Positions 25,501 through 35,700 of a stretch of DNA of 64,000 nucleotides are shown here, in pieces; the stretch's first letter is position 1; each line of letters starts with the position of its first letter. Origin of the DNA: Pristionchus mayeri (taxonomy: Eukaryota > Nematoda > Chromadorea > Rhabditida > Neodiplogasteridae); the NCBI GenBank assembly GCA_036245805.1, contig BTRK01000003.1, positions 42,425,215 through 42,489,214 on the forward strand, given 5' to 3'. The position numbers and the translations under genes are program-made. The notes under the pieces were generated by a model that worked only from the letters and a program-made list of their open reading frames with translations, was not told the origin of the DNA and searched no databases.

Positions 25501-27737
25501 AACATGAAATTGAGTCAATGTCCCGTCAATTTATTGTTTTTATGAATTTATATATACCTTCAGCCCGACTGGTCGCAGTGCACGCTCTCGGTGGGCGAGC
25601 TCTTCCTGCAGTTCCTCGAGTACTTCGCCAAGTTCGACTGGCACGGCCAGGTGAGGCTGATCTTTGATCTTTAGTTTTTGATCACAGACGCATTTAAATT
25701 TCATGAGCTTGTTGAAAAGATCAGCGAAAAAAATATGTTACTATTCAGGTCGTCCAAATTCGCCAGACGAACAAGCTGACCAAGATCGAGCGAGGATGGC
25801 GCAAATTGGTAATTTGCATATTAATTATTATCTTTAATTTTGAAATCAGTTTAAAATGCCAAAAAATCAATACTCACTTCAGATGTGCATCGAGGATCCG
25901 TTCGACCTGGACCACAACCTGGGCTCGGGCATCAGCAATCGAAGTGAGTTGGTCGAAAACGTGATTCGATAATCGTCCCCTCTCCCGATCAAGCGGTGGA
26001 ATAGTGTTGGAAATGAGGGGACGATGAAGCGAATGCTGCTCATGTTTATTGCAGTTATTTATATGACGCATTAGAGTTGCCATAGAAACAGTGACATTCT
26101 CGCTTCCCTATGAGCTCATTACCCAAATTCATCTCGTTTCTCAGTGTGATTGAATTCGACGATACATTAGACAACAATCATCCCGCTATAACACAGATTC
26201 CTTACCTCTTTAACTTATTACCATGTCTTCTATTCGGTCTCTCTGCAGTGTTGAAAGCAGTGACACTCTCGCTTCACTATGAGTTCATTGCCCCCAATCA
26301 CACCCGGTCTCTCTCTGCAGTGTTCGCGTTCATCATGAAGTCGTTCGTGCACTCTCGCGAGGTCTTCTTCACGCTCGCCGAGCGAGCAGTCTTCGCGAAG
26401 AAGTGGGGAGCGGAGAAGGGAAGGGAGGACGACCCGATGGCTGATATGAACATCTCGAGATACGGAGTGAGTTGAATGGTGATATGGTTGAGTAGAAGCA
26501 GGGATGTGACGAGTTCTCATTGCGGGATTGTGCGATATGCAGTGCATATTGCGAATCTCGGCTACAGTAACACTCAGGCGTTTTACGTTACACGATTCTG
26601 ATGTCTAGAAATCTTTCTATATTCCGCGACATAGAGTGAGTTGAATGGTGATATGGTTGGATGGAAACTGGGATGTGACGAGATATGATCGTATACCCTC
26701 TTGCGGAATGTTTCATGTTCATCTAGCTATATACATAGTGAGATGTGCAGATAGGGCTGGCTAGAAACAGGGATGTTACGAGTGATGGTCATAGTGATCC
26801 CCTTGTGGGATTGTTTATCTCACGAAACGGAGTTGTTGCACTTTATTTTCGCTCTCGATGACAAAGAAGGGTAATATGGTTGGCTAGAAACCGGAATGTG
26901 CCAAGCTCTCAACCTACTGCGGAATTGTTCATTTCGTGATACGGAGTGAGTAGTGGGAATCCTCGGCTACAGTATCTCTCGCACTAGTCGTCTTTGTAAT
27001 TAAAAAAATTCCATTATGTTGCCTTGCAGAACGCGCTGCTGCTGAAGTGCCGCTCGCTGGTGGGCGGGGCGCCGCGCGACCGACAATGCTTCAAGTGCGG
27101 CCGGATAGGCCACTTCTCGGATGCATGCCCGACGCCCAGGTGAACAGGGGCAACATGTGGGATCAATATGCTCCTGCCAGACTACTGTGTCGATTGTGAA
27201 ACTCACTACAAGAATGGGGCTCAAAATTTTCTTTAAATCTCGTTCTTGGGATAGTTTGGGACAGTGGCTGTTTCTTCTTTTAAGATAATATTTCTATTAA
27301 AATATACGAAAGCAGTAATAATAGCATCCGTTCAGGTTCTCACAGAGAGGCGGTGGTGGTGGCGGTCGAGGAGGAGGAAGAGGAGGGGGCAGGGACAACA
27401 ACGAGAGAGACGACAGAGGAGAAGGAGGACGAGGCGATATGGGAGGAAGGGAAGAGAGGGGACCGAGGGAGGATAGAGGAGGAAGGGAGGACAGGGGAGG
27501 AAGAGGAGGAGGAAGCCAGAGGAGAGACGACTTCAGGTGTGCTTGAGTTTCACTTTAAAATGACGTAGTAATACTTTTGACGACTTTTGACCCCAATTTT
27601 CCGTGACACCCCCCACCCATACCCTTTCGAGAACATCACTGCGTAGTATGCTGATGTATTTTTTTTGTAGATTCCGTGAAGGCAAGAAGGAACGACTGGC
27701 GGCTCAGCGTGCGAGGGAAACCGCCGAGAAGAAGTGA
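1529..27737 (+). CDS. pup-1 (cid-1): Terminal uridylyltransferase, TUT4/TUT7 (PUP-1/CID-1)-like, 5'-partial
   Basis: Adds uridines to RNA 3' ends; family members act on let-7 precursors and mRNAs. I join 49 exons: 1529-1660, 2784-3098, 3594-3656, 3854-3973, 4114-4168, 4221-4284, 4534-4597, 4675-4725, 4928-5039, 8541-8648, 8817-8948, 9306-9430, 9559-9630, 9719-9838, 10076-10123, 10292-10396, 10530-10599, 11900-11975, 12232-12316, 15258-15353, 15611-15709, 16134-16943, then on to 27671-27737 (TGA). Phases agree at every join, giving 2014 residues. Numbered from the first visible exon: Pro/Gln-rich 1-170; C2H2 finger (YYCTLC...HLPTH) near 255-285; inactive nucleotidyltransferase near 362-640, where the DxD is SDVNV; disordered linker 640-1480; CCHC knuckle CSAC...HLVTEC near 1510; catalytic GSSENGFG...SDFDV near 1595-1610 with third Asp in EGDIS near 1671; PAP-associated region to 1890; CCHC knuckle CFKCGRIGHFSDAC near 1910; RGG tail. 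The start codon is left of the window. Confidence 0.92.
1681..1770. repeat. GAGAGCGTG hairpin family, copy 1
   Basis: Inverted arms around CGCTCTCTAGTCAGG; right arm GAGAGCGTGGGAAATCAAGA. Related hairpins occur at 15953-16020, 16973-17048, 17845-17929, 22476-22554 and 40569-40679, all in introns. Confidence 0.75.
5580..8136 (-). CDS. Nested antisense gene: disordered Pro/Gln-rich, RS-rich protein
   Basis: This gene lies wholly inside the 5040-8540 intron of the uridylyltransferase gene, on the other strand. I join 16 exons, read right to left: 8136-8023, 7691-7611, 7563-7510, 7461-7423, 7318-7191, 7097-7021, 6974-6915, 6871-6809, 6761-6699, 6651-6595, 6546-6496, 6439-6377, 6331-6272, 6139-5964, 5771-5670, 5621-5580. 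All have GT-AG borders and consistent phase, giving 409 residues and a TGA. The start MAHRGRRPSFTIFEDD is the first Met after the upstream region. Residues 165-304 come from seven short repeated exons rich in P, Q, V, Y and N; residues 304-362 are rich in RS/SR pairs; the C-terminus is Lys-rich. I do not recognise the family. FTIFED fits the ABBA consensus and RENL an RxxL degron, so a cell-cycle role is possible but only inferred. Confidence 0.75.
6272..6974 (-). repeat. Tandem array of seven phase-1 symmetric mini-exons
   Basis: Within the antisense gene, seven consecutive exons measure 60, 63, 63, 57, 51, 63 and 60 nt and are separated by introns of about 43-56 nt. Every one begins and ends in phase 1. 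Their products resemble each other: AP.xQVAP..PVQ..P.xYNN. Nearly every intron starts GTACCGT or a close variant and ends in TTTCAG. The exon-plus-intron unit therefore repeats about every 105-115 bp. Symmetric phase means units can be gained, lost or skipped without breaking the frame. Confidence 0.85.
9878..9949. repeat. Short hairpin element, GTCGGATGAG family, copy 1
   Basis: About 72 bp, arms GTCGGACAAGAACTATGAC and its complement, with ATATATCAAA in the loop region. Related copies at 15451-15524 and 39549-39639. Confidence 0.85.
10661..11486. mobile_element. Foldback element, TACCGTA-rich family, copy 1
   Basis: An inverted repeat of about 0.83 kb with arms rich in TACCGTA, ATCGATAGTACAGTACC and TTTTTAAAAAGTC blocks. 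It lies in a uridylyltransferase intron. The arm has an internal duplication of about 100 bp compared with the related copy at 61258-61925. Confidence 0.85.
12377..15049. mobile_element. TTAA-flanked 2.7-kb foldback element
   Basis: A giant inverted repeat in a uridylyltransferase intron. Arms of roughly 1.2 kb meet near 13590-13660. Both ends begin GAGACC inside and are bordered by TTAA (12373-12376 and 15050-15053), the target used by piggyBac-type transposases. The right arm carries about 190 bases (14574-14767) that the left arm lacks. The two 79-residue mirror frames in the arms (12777-13016 + and 14228-14467 -) are the same sequence seen twice and not a gene I recognise. Confidence 0.85.
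15451..15524. repeat. Short hairpin element, GTCGGATGAG family, copy 2
   Basis: About 74 bp with arms TCGGATGAGAACTATGACG and complement, in a uridylyltransferase intron. Confidence 0.85.
15953..16020. repeat. GAGAGCGTG hairpin family, copy 2
   Basis: Arms CTATGCTCTCTAGTCGGT and GATAGTATGGGAAACGAGGA; diverged copy just upstream of the large linker exon. Confidence 0.65.
16134..16943 (+). CDS. Large 270-codon linker exon of the uridylyltransferase gene
   Basis: This is the longest exon in the window, listed separately because an in-frame GTAGGC site at 16347 could shorten it. The open frame continues for another 199 codons to a good GTACGT donor at 16944, and both the long and short forms keep the phase needed for the next exon at 17556. 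The protein is Ser/Ala/Pro-rich at first, then less biased (for example FDEPDADIDEILEATGADF). I recognise no domain. It sits between the inactive and active nucleotidyltransferase modules, where family members are poorly conserved. Confidence 0.75.
16973..17048. repeat. GAGAGCGTG hairpin family, copy 3
   Basis: Arms GCTCTCCTCGTTTCACACGC and its near complement, immediately after the large linker exon donor. Confidence 0.75.
17845..17929. repeat. GAGAGCGTG hairpin family, copy 4
   Basis: Arms start CAATCGTCT and end AGACGATTG, with GCACGCTCTCTC paired to GAGAGAGCGTGC. Confidence 0.8.
19967..20362 (+). CDS. SNU13/NHP2L1-like (15.5K, L7Ae family) protein, intronless
   Basis: SNU13 binds kink-turns in U4 snRNA and box C/D snoRNAs. 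This 131-residue single-exon frame matches the family over its whole length: KQL, LNRG, AADADPLDHVLHLP, VPCVFVRSK and ARPVIACAIA, ending IKEAVESLRV. It lies inside the 19386-20607 intron of the uridylyltransferase gene, on the same strand. A TTTCTAG acceptor 13 bases upstream of the ATG could take a spliced leader. Normally spliced relatives plus no intron here suggest a retrocopy. The kink-turn loop is altered: the usual GANE reads GVRE, so RNA binding may differ. The frame is intact, so I call it a gene and not a pseudogene, but expression is unknown. Confidence 0.85.
   Translation: MTTGGVPTTRKACPLAATALTQRALLVLAAYAAHYKQLSIGVRESVKMLNRGFAGLIILAADADPLDHVLHLPSLAEGRGVPCVFVRSKMELGTACCIARPVIACAIAHVQRLELQREIDRIKEAVESLRV
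20839..21049. mobile_element. hAT-like MITE, family 1, copy 2
   Basis: A 211-bp copy, inverted relative to the one at 284-495, with the same terminal repeats. Its target duplication is GTCCTTAC (20831-20838 and 21050-21057). It lies in the intron just before the TPKESDLN repeat exon. Confidence 0.9.
21126..21818 (+). repeat. Exonic minisatellite: 11 copies of TPKESDLN, 15-residue period
   Basis: This single 231-codon exon of the uridylyltransferase gene contains eleven copies of the core TPKESDLN between about 21245 and 21715. Most are spaced 15 residues (45 nt) apart; one interval is 12 residues. The variable spacer reads like TTFEACS, TTFEEYS or TSLSQCE. The repeat lies in the disordered linker between the inactive and catalytic modules. 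The T-P-K core is a possible proline-directed kinase site in every copy, which is inference. The exon is in frame with its neighbours (ends at a GTGAGC donor), so it is translated. Confidence 0.93.
22476..22554. repeat. GAGAGCGTG hairpin family, copy 5
   Basis: Arms CCTCGTTTCGCGCGC and GTACGAAACGAGGAGAGC with a CTTTTCAAAAC loop. Confidence 0.75.
26461..26960. repeat. Degenerate repeats of an exon-intron junction
   Basis: The end of the exon at 26321-26466 and its donor (ATACGGA/GTGAGTTGAATGG) recurs in weaker form near 26633 and 26940, with GATATGGTTGG...GGGATGTGACGAG also repeated near 26484, 26653 and 26757. This looks like decayed tandem copying of intron sequence that includes the splice donor. 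Confidence 0.65.
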
Positions 27738-28082
27738 TCTTTGACCTTTGATCCTTGATCTTTGATCTCTGATCTCGGACTATTGCATAGTCCGAATCCC
27801 TAGTTACCCACATGTAGGTCTTCGTTTCTTTGTTTTCGCTAGTATTACTACTTTATTTAATAAGACACCTCAAATAATTATTTCCATCTTTCGAATAGCC
27901 CAGTATAGCAAGCAAAGCACTTTAACAAACATCTAATTAAATCGTGTTTAGAAGAATATCTCATGTGATTATTATCAATTCCATATGTACCCCCCCCCTT
28001 CATTTCCGGCATTAGAAATTACAAATCTTTCCGATAATTATAATTATCTTAGATGCGAGTATATTTATGAACCGATGTAACA

Positions 28083-29017
28083 CACGTATCACGAGTCAGT
28101 GGTGGTGTGCGGGAACATTTTCCAAAAAATTGTGCCGAATATCGTTCATATTGTTGTGGTAGAACACCCTAGAAGTAAAATTTCGAAAAATATGGGTCAT
28201 TGATCCCAGAGCCGGCTTTTAGTAATTTCCCGGTTTTGCACCCGGCTATAGTGTATATCTGCTCCCAGATGAGCTACAGATATGGCGTTTAGCTCAAAAT
28301 GCGCGGAAAATTATTTCCAGCAACATTTATGTTGCACTCGAGACGATTGGACAACAAGTAAAAACGCTGTAATCCATATTTATGCCTAGGTACCTCGTTA
28401 TTAGCGAAAATCAATATTTTCGCGAAGTAATAACCTCTTTAATGAAATTTGCCTACTTTTCCTAACACTAAAAACAATTTGCGAACATTTAAAGAAGGAA
28501 AATCGACGTTCTGAGAAATGTCATTTTTCGACTTTTTCTTCAGAGTGTCAATTTTGAGTGAAAATTGCCAAGTAGAAGACACTTAGAATTCGGCTTTTAT
28601 ATTTTTATATCATACACATACACTTGTTGTTTCATATTCTGCATTAAAAATCTGCTGCGCTCCACCGCTTGCCAGAGGAAATATTTTTAATTTGTTGACA
28701 AAATTCGTTTTTTAATCAGATCATTTTTACTTGTTGTCCAATTGTCTCGAGTGCAACATAAATGTTGCTGGAAATAATTTTCCGCGCATTTTGAGCTAAA
28801 CGCCATATCTGTAGCTCATCTGGGAGCAGATATACACTATAGCCGGGTGCAAAACCGGGAAATTACTAAAAGCCGGCTCTGGGATCAATGACCCATATTT
28901 TTCGAAATTTTACTTCTAGGGTGTTCTACCACAACAATATGAACGATATTCGGCACAACTTTTTTGAAAATGTTCCCGAGGAGATCATTTTTCATCCATC
29001 GACTCGTGATACGCGTG
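28083..29017. mobile_element. Foldback element between PUP and HIRA genes
   Basis: Inverted repeat arms of about 260 bp (from CGTATCACGAGTC on the left to its complement on the right) surround about 350 bp of unique AT-rich sequence. No clear target duplication. No coding sequence recognised inside. Confidence 0.82.
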
Positions 29018-29679
29018 GTAATCATAACTATAGACATTTCCTTTTTTTGGTTATAACCGAATGTCGAAATTCCCAGTTGCTCGTCATTAGTACTCTCATT
29101 ATGTAGTCAAGTTATGGTAGTGTGTGGGCATATTCAACCCTTTTTCCTGTCGTGTATGGATAGTTGTGGATATTTTTGGTGGTGATTGTACAAATTGGAA
29201 CATATTTTTTTCACAATTGGACGTTTTAGAATCGTTTTGTAACCTCTTTCTACTCTATTCCGAAGCGTTGAGTTGCGAAAATCATGTTCTAACTCGTATC
29301 ATCACCGATTTTTTCTCGCTGCTATGTTACTGTGATCGTGTTCATCCCTGTTAACTGCGTTCTACACGGTTAAAGTTGGTGCTGAGAAGTCTGCAATCGG
29401 AAAGAAATGTTGAATGAGTTGACTGCTCAATACAAATACCTTAACGGATCTTCTCCGGAAACCCAGAACAGGACGTGTTCCTGGTCTACTCTCTTAGCTC
29501 TGCCTTGAGAATGCCTATGAAATGCTTTTTGATCTAACAAGGAAAGGCCGTTTTGTGTCCATCGAATTTTCGAAAATGCTCAAAGCGCTTAACTAGAGTA
29601 AGTTTCTGAAGAAGTGAGCTCAATAATATGCAACTTCCTGATATTATTAATCAGTATGCTAAGCGATGATACAGTAACC

Positions 29680-29757
29680 TTCCAGGCATTCGGTGGCTGA
29701 GCCCGACGAAGGAGGCAGCATCATCAACAGGAGCGGAGGCAGCAGCATCAGGCAGTA
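29680..29757 (+). promoter_or_regulatory. Probable spliced-leader acceptor and 5' UTR of HIRA
   Basis: A pyrimidine-containing acceptor ending TTCCAG at 29685 has no matching upstream exon. It is followed by 72 bases without an ATG and then the HIRA start codon. This is what a trans-splice site looks like in nematodes. RNA data would decide it. Confidence 0.45.
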
Positions 29758-32700
29758 ATGAGTGCCAAGGTATATCGACTCCCTTCCTCTCCCCAACTCC
29801 TTCATTCTCTACTTCTCTTAATTCTCTTCTTCTCTTTTCCTTCACTTAATTCTCATATATTCTGAACTCGCTAATTCACCCCCGTGGTTTACGACAACTA
29901 AACTATAAATAAGTTTTAAAAATCAATAAGGTGGTCGTCACCCCGTGGGTCACGCACGACGGCGGCGCAATCTACTCGCTCGACGTCGCGCCCAACGAGT
30001 ACAAGCTGGCCACCTGCGGGAATGTGAGTGAGGGCACGCTATTGCAGAAGCTAGATAGTGGAGCTACCCTATACCGGCTCCTCTGATTGCCAACATTGGG
30101 AGATGGAGGCGGCCTCGTTCTCCCTTATTGATCTTACCGTAGTTTTGCTCGCTTTTCTCAGTCTTCTACGCATATGTTATTGGCTTTGACTGAATTATAC
30201 GGAAATTCCTCAGTGATTTTCGTAATAAGTTAACTTATTTATTTTAAACCCTCTCCCTCCCTGCAGGGCGACGGCGGCGAGGGTCTGATCGTCATCTGGA
30301 GCCTGCTGCCGATGGTGAGCGAGAAGCACGGCCGGAACGTGGAGAACCACAGCCCGCTGCTCGCGAGGATCACCATGACCAGTGAGTGGCACTAATTGTG
30401 CAACTGTGAAAATATAATGCGTTGCAATACGCTAATTAAGTCGTCATTTCCTGAAGTGGTTGTTTTGTCCGCGTGTATTCAGATAATGAAAACGGTTTTG
30501 CGAATTTATTTTCTCCAGTAGTTCTGTTGACTGGTCCGCGACTGTCCACTATGCTCTGTCTGTGCGACCGCGCTGACCACATATGAAAGAAGTAGTTACA
30601 AGCCTGGAATCTGACCAGAGTAAGACTCATCGATGTTCGCAGGAGGAGTGAACGCCGTGCGGTGGTCGCGCTGCGGCAAGTACTTTGCGGCTGCAGCGGA
30701 TGACAGGGTGAGCTTATTTTTAAATATTTCTGAAACAATATCCCTCCTTGTAGACTGTGTGTGAGTAGTTAACGCGGGTCATACCATCATTTGAGTTGGG
30801 TCAGATTCTTTTTGAGTTGGGTCAGACCCGTGATTTCGTTGCAGACCGTCTCCGTGTGGGAGTACGGTGGCCGCATCAAGTCGGCGGGCACGATCGGCCT
30901 GCGGAAGGAGGAGGCGAACATGGAGAAGTACAGATGCGTGCACACCATGCATGGGCATACGATGGAGGTGAGCAGAAGTTGAGATGACGTCACTGTATCT
31001 ACAGTCTACTGTGTAGACTATACTCGCTCTCGCTACTCAACTGATTGAAAGAGTGTGAGAAATGAAGGGAGGGCGACCGAAGAGATTTCGAATTCTTATC
31101 AGGAGCTAAGAATGGGTAGAAAAAAAGCGGAACCTATTGAAACTGTGGTGATAGTATTTAGAGACATTTGAAACTTCAGGTGCTGGCAGTGGAATGGTCC
31201 TGGGACGGCCGCTTCCTCGCCTCTTCCTCCATGGACCAGACCGTCGTGGTGTGGAACGCGCTCAAGTTGCCCGGTGCGTTGGTGTATTTCGAAAACAGAA
31301 TCTGAAGAATGTATTCTTGTTCCTCTTACATTCTTGTAAATTCTTGTTTCGGTGGGTCTGATATCTGATATCTGATATCTGATATTTAATAAAAATCTTG
31401 CAGAGAAGGTAGTCGTTCTGGACGCCTCGCGCGACGGGCACACCGGGCCAGTCAAGGTAGATTTTTTTAAAATTTAATTTTAAATTAATTAATAAATAAT
31501 ATAAAAAATGCTCTTTCCGTTCCCGTCATACCAATACTTCTACTGAAGACGAAATACAAAATTAAGTAAATTTAAAAAAAAATATCTATTTTAAAAATAT
31601 ACTTATATTACTGTCGTCAGGGTCTCTCGTTCGATCCGATCGGGAAGTATCTCGCGTCGCAGTCGCAGGACAAGTCTGTAAGGGTGTGGAGCATGGAGAA
31701 CTGGACGTGCGAGACGACGATTAGCGAGCCATTCGAAGAGGTGAGAACTAGGAATGAAAAATGTATATTATTTATTTATTTATTTTTATAGTGGTAGCAA
31801 CCATCCGACAATTGTTTTCGCACTTTTTCTCGTATCTATAAGAAATATTTGGGGTACGGATCCGGCGGGTGCTAAAAACGTATTGTCCGGCCTCAATTAG
31901 TGTCGTGATTATCCTTCTCTTGATCGCCTTGTTGATTCTGATTTATTGATTGATTCTGAATTTCGAAGATTGATCACATTATGGATTTCATGTTTCTTGC
32001 AAGCCTGAATAATGATCGATCCTGTCCATTGCAGAGTGCGCAGTCGACGATGTTCCTGCGGCCCGAGTGGTCGCCGGACGGCAAGATCCTCGCGGCGCCC
32101 TGCGCCATGAACAACGGCGGACCCACCGCACAGGTTGGTCTATTTTCGAAATAGACTGATTCTCTATTTTATTACCCTGCTCAAGGCTATTGCGCACTCT
32201 TACTGTACTCCCGTTATAAACTGGGGAAGTATCATAAATTTCTTTCTTAGTATGCGATGAACAGAGAAATAAGTGTTATTTTTCCAGTTGATAATGCGCC
32301 AAGATTGGGACACGAGCCGCGATCTCGTCGGAAATCGAAGGGTAATTTAATTTGTTAATTTGTCACACTTTCTATGCTAAGTTGATGCGAATTTATCGTA
32401 TTTGGATAATTATAAATCGGTAGCTCGTAGGTTTACGGATCGATATTTCCAGGCTGTGACGGTGGTCCGATGCGCGCCGCGCTGTTTCGAGTACGAGGAC
32501 ATCGATGGAAAAGTGCACAAGGTGAGCTCCTGTTTCAATGATTTACTAAATTCTCGTAATTTTCTTGTAGTATCAATTTTTAAAAAAATGAATTGCAGGT
32601 CTCACTATTCGCAGTCGGCTCTCGAGACAAGTCACTCTCGGTGAGTTTCTCACACTTTGAATAATCAAGACAAAATGGAACCTAGATGTGCCTACCATAA

Positions 32701-35700
32701 TCTCGCTATGTTATTCGGAACGATGAGTCATCCATAGTTTTTCTACTAAGAATCATCGTGAAATACGATTCAATTAAAGGTCTGGGCGCTGCCGGGTCTC
32801 AAGCGGCCGCTGATCGTCCTATACAACTTCTTCAAGCACTCGGTGATGGACGCAGCCTGGAAGGGATCGAATCTCTTCTGCTGCAGTCAGGTTAGCAAAA
32901 GTGTTTGCTATTCGAGAGACCGTGCTGCAACGCCTCCCACTCCTCGGATGTTTACTTTAATTCGCTATTCCTCGTTTGTTTTATTATGTAATTTTTTCAG
33001 GATGGCTCGGTGAAGACGGTCCTCTTCGACGAGGCAGCTGTGGGCAGGATGATGCGGCAGCAGGAGATGGTAAGAAGATTCAAGATCCATTTTAATCTGG
33101 GGACGAAAGAGTGATATCCATGAAAACAGCCAACAAACGAGGAAATCTGCTGCCGAACAGGATAGGCACATAAACAATTGCTGTGGATTTTCTGTGTCTC
33201 TGGCAGCATTTTAACTGTGTTCGATTGCAGTCCGACCTCTGCTTCGGGCTGTACCGGACGCGACCGCCACAGTACACGCCACCCGCGGAGAATGGAGAGG
33301 GAGAGGAGGTGAATGGAATCAACGGAATCAACGGCAGCCCATCGAAGAAGTGAGTGGGAATTGGGCTTGGGCAGTGATGGGCTAGGAAATATGACGAAAA
33401 TTTTTTTGCGAGCCCCCCGGGTCATTTTTGCTTTGCGACCCTCCGGAACGGGGTTCGTTTTGCGACCCCCGACCCGAACCCAGCTGCTGGCGACCGGGGG
33501 GGGGGGGCAGTAGCGGTTGCGCCCCTCCGGTTGACCGGGGGGAAAGGGGGTAGCGGCCTGCAACCCTCCAGACCATGGCATTGACGTACGCCACAGTGAC
33601 GTCAATGCCATGGCCCCTTATTGCGACCCCCCGATAAAAGACATATTTGAAGCCCGCCACTGGGCTTGGGCTCTTGATATGAATTCCTTGATTCTTTCAC
33701 TTGCCAAAAAGTGATATTCTGAGAGGGCCAGGCAGAGACAGTGTTCAATAGTTCCCTTAGCATTCCTCTGATTTGCTTTCTCTGACATGCGAGAGAACCG
33801 AATTATGAGATGGTAAAATCCAGAATCTACAAAACGTACTGTAACTGAAGGTATTCGATTGCAGTTCTTCCTTCATCGAGACGGCGGCCGATCTGCAAGC
33901 CTCTCGAATGGCCACCCAACCGAAGAATACGCAAAAGGTCGTTTATCAAATCTATTTTTTTCGAACTTATGTTGTTCTAGGAGCACAAAACTGTCAAGGT
34001 TATGTGCAATGAAATTTTTTAAAATTATTTTTGCATTTATTTTATTGATGCAATTGCAGGAATCACAGGATCGCGAGCGGGAAGAGGCGGAGAAGCGGGC
34101 GAAAGCGGAGGCGGAACTGCTCGAGAAGAGGAAAGAGCAGATTGAGGTTTCGCTTCTTCTTTTTTTACTTCTTCCGAAGCCCAGATCTACCCCGGTATTG
34201 CGAGTAGCAATCAATTACTTTCAATTACAGATCAGTCAGGGCATCTAACAACGGTCTTTTTGACTCTAAATGAACTATTAAAATAGTGCACTTCAGAACC
34301 GAACGAAAAACGGCAAGCGGCGCATCCAGCCCGTCTTCCTCTGCTCGACCATCGACAACAGCGTGCACGAGAAGCCGTCAGTTTTGAGTTTTAATTATGT
34401 ATTCATTTATTTTATTATTATTTAAACCCGTGTTGAATTTTACTTCTAGTATCTTTTTGCGTATGATTTAATTAATAAAAGTCCTAATCACTTCTGATTC
34501 TGATTCTGTTCTTTGAGTGAGCTCCCCGACGACGTGATGGACGTGGACAAGGTGGACGCGGCGCTGCCGCCGCCCTCCTCCGCCAAGAAGATCAACCAGC
34601 CTTCGACGGCCAGCGTCGCGCCCGATAAGGTATAGGGATTAGTGAAACCAGAAAATACCAGGTCTAATACTATTGTCTGAACTGGAAATTAGAACGGGAA
34701 GTGATCGTAAAAAATGCAATATCACGCCTTTCACGAGAGAATCGAGCTCGATTCCCCATTCCTGGGAATGGAGGGGAAATCAGGAAATGAGTTCTAACCG
34801 GTTTTGGGGATCCTGAGGCATGCCTGACAGATCCCCAGAATCTCGTTATGCATACTTCATTCTGAAGGTGCCTACACCGGTTCAACTACCTGCAGCCTGA
34901 ACTTTGAGAGCGTTTATCTCAATTATGGTGAAAGATGGGCAAAAAATGTCGAAGGAGTAACCCCCAGTCATTTTTCGAGCTCTATCGATCTGTACAAACC
35001 CCGTTTCTCCTGAATCCCAATTTTAACCTTGCTACATTCATGGCTAATGTTCAAAAAAGTGTAGGAAAAGGGGCAGCTAAAATTTGCATAGTGCATAGAG
35101 CTCTTCAAGAGCTTTCGAATGAGTACCTGGCGACAGAAATACGAACACCTGGGTGTGATTACGGCCATTTCTACGATTCCTAATCATTTGAACTTTATTT
35201 TCAACAGAAAAGCTCGCAGAAAAACGATCATTCTTGATTAATCCCTCCGAAAGGAGCGGTGTGAGAGAAAATAGACTGTTGAAAATAAAGTTCAAATGAT
35301 TAGGAAACGTAGAAATGGCAGTAGTCACACCCAGGTGTTCGTATTTCTGTCTCCAGGTACTCATTCAAAAGCTCTTGAAGAGCTCTATGCACTATGCAAA
35401 TTTTAGCTGCTCCTTTTCCTACACTTTTTAGAACATTAGCCATGAATGTAGCAAGGTTAAAATTGCGATTCAGGAGAAACGGTTTGTACAGATCGATAGA
35501 GCTCGAAAAATGACTGGGGGTTACTCCTTCTACATTTTTTGTCCATCTTTCACCAGAATTGAGATAAACGCTCTCAAAGTTCAGGCTGCAGGTAGTTGAC
35601 CCGGTGTAGGCACCTTCAGAATGAAGTATGCATAACGAGATTTTGGGGATCTGTCAGGCATGCCTCAGGATGCCCAAAACCGGTTAGAACTCATTTCCTG

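Larger units (their letters stand above)
27738..29757. other. Intergenic region between uridylyltransferase and HIRA genes
   Basis: Contains the 3' end of the first gene (an AATAAG near 27860 could serve as poly(A) signal), the foldback element at 28083-29017 and the HIRA upstream region. No protein-coding sequence recognised. Confidence 0.6.

Noticed and set aside
27264..27568. Glu/Arg-rich alternative frames
   Set aside because: Other-frame readings of the RGG exon, whose phase is fixed by exons on both sides.
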